Below the pieces are notes generated by a model. The model saw only the letters and a program-made list of their open reading frames with translations, was not told the origin of the DNA and ran no database searches. 17,335 nt of DNA, from contig JANSLP010000497.1 of the NCBI GenBank assembly GCA_029298735.1, positions 1 through 17,335 of the forward strand. The letters run 5' to 3'. The DNA comes from Ophiostoma sp. CBS 140.51 (Eukaryota > Ascomycota > Sordariomycetes > Ophiostomatales > Ophiostomataceae). A program made the position numbers and the translations under genes. This document shows positions 17,190-17,335 of this stretch, piece after piece. Within the stretch, counting starts at the first letter, position 1, and each line of letters starts with the position of its first letter.

Positions 17190-17335
17190 TTAGTTTTTTT
17201 TTTCGAAGAATTTTCTTTTGATGGTTTTAATTCTCCGCGGTTGCGAAGGCTGGGCGTAGGAGTGTGCTGGTGCGGAGTAGGTCGTGGGCGACGGCGGGAC
17301 CGAAGCAGGCTGTGCGAAGGAGCTGGGTGCGTTGC
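17190..17335 (-). CDS. Possible C-terminal end of a gene cut by the window edge
   Basis: From the right edge, a minus-strand frame stays open for 48 codons to a TAA at 17190-17192. Its first part is Pro/Ser/Ala/Gln/Tyr-rich (SPTTYSAPAHSYAQPSQP) with GC-ending codons, then a basic end (RRIKTIKRKFFEKKN). A second minus frame is also open and stops at 17227-17229, close to where GC-rich DNA gives way to AT-rich DNA. Plus-strand frames are open too, since the stretch is GC-rich and short. I cannot identify a family; this may equally be noncoding. Confidence 0.22.
   Translation of the reverse strand, partial: NAPSSFAQPASVPPSPTTYSAPAHSYAQPSQPRRIKTIKRKFFEKKN

Overview
The window looks like chromosomal DNA from a filamentous ascomycete (Pezizomycotina, most likely a Sordariomycete; no order or genus can be fixed by eye). 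The reasons are short 53-67 nt spliceosomal introns with GTRNGT-type donors and CTRAC branch points, C-ending codon preference, long gene-poor spacers rich in one-strand purine/pyrimidine tracts, and gene families typical of these fungi. There is no operon structure and I see no transposon, CRISPR array or plasmid element.

Layout, left to right: a gene-free 1.8 kb with a 29-base G run near its edge; a two-exon minus-strand gene for a secreted, probably GPI-anchored CE5 esterase (acetylxylan esterase/cutinase family, 1808-2852); a tRNA-Lys(CTT) gene at 3634-3706; a two-exon minus-strand SDR-fold oxidoreductase that lacks the catalytic Ser and Tyr (4925-5653); a divergent three-exon plus-strand APH-type small-molecule kinase (6641-8099); a convergent two-exon minus-strand C2H2 zinc-finger transcription factor of 1093 residues with poly-Gln and His-rich tracts (8252-11586); 2.5 kb of low-complexity spacer that is probably its promoter and leader; an intronless minus-strand DHA1-type MFS drug:H+ antiporter of 608 residues (14098-15924); and a final 1.4 kb without a clear gene, whose right edge may clip the end of another minus-strand gene.

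The genes do not form an obvious pathway or a secondary-metabolite cluster: there is no backbone synthase. The only arrangement that suggests shared control is the SDR/APH pair, whose starts face away from each other across about 1 kb holding an overlapping double TGACGT bZIP-type site. Five introns were placed by hand by joining reading frames across donor, branch point and acceptor; each restores a conserved family motif (cutinase core, SDR Asn-Ala-Ala, APH HGDLN, second zinc-ligating His), which is strong internal support.

I did not find a clear new biological system. The points most worth a second look are the degenerate SDR active site, the zinc-ligand codon split by an intron, the His/Pro-rich insertion inside the regulatory domain of the transcription factor, and a recurrent TGCAGCCCTTTT element found sense-oriented upstream of both the transcription factor and the transporter.
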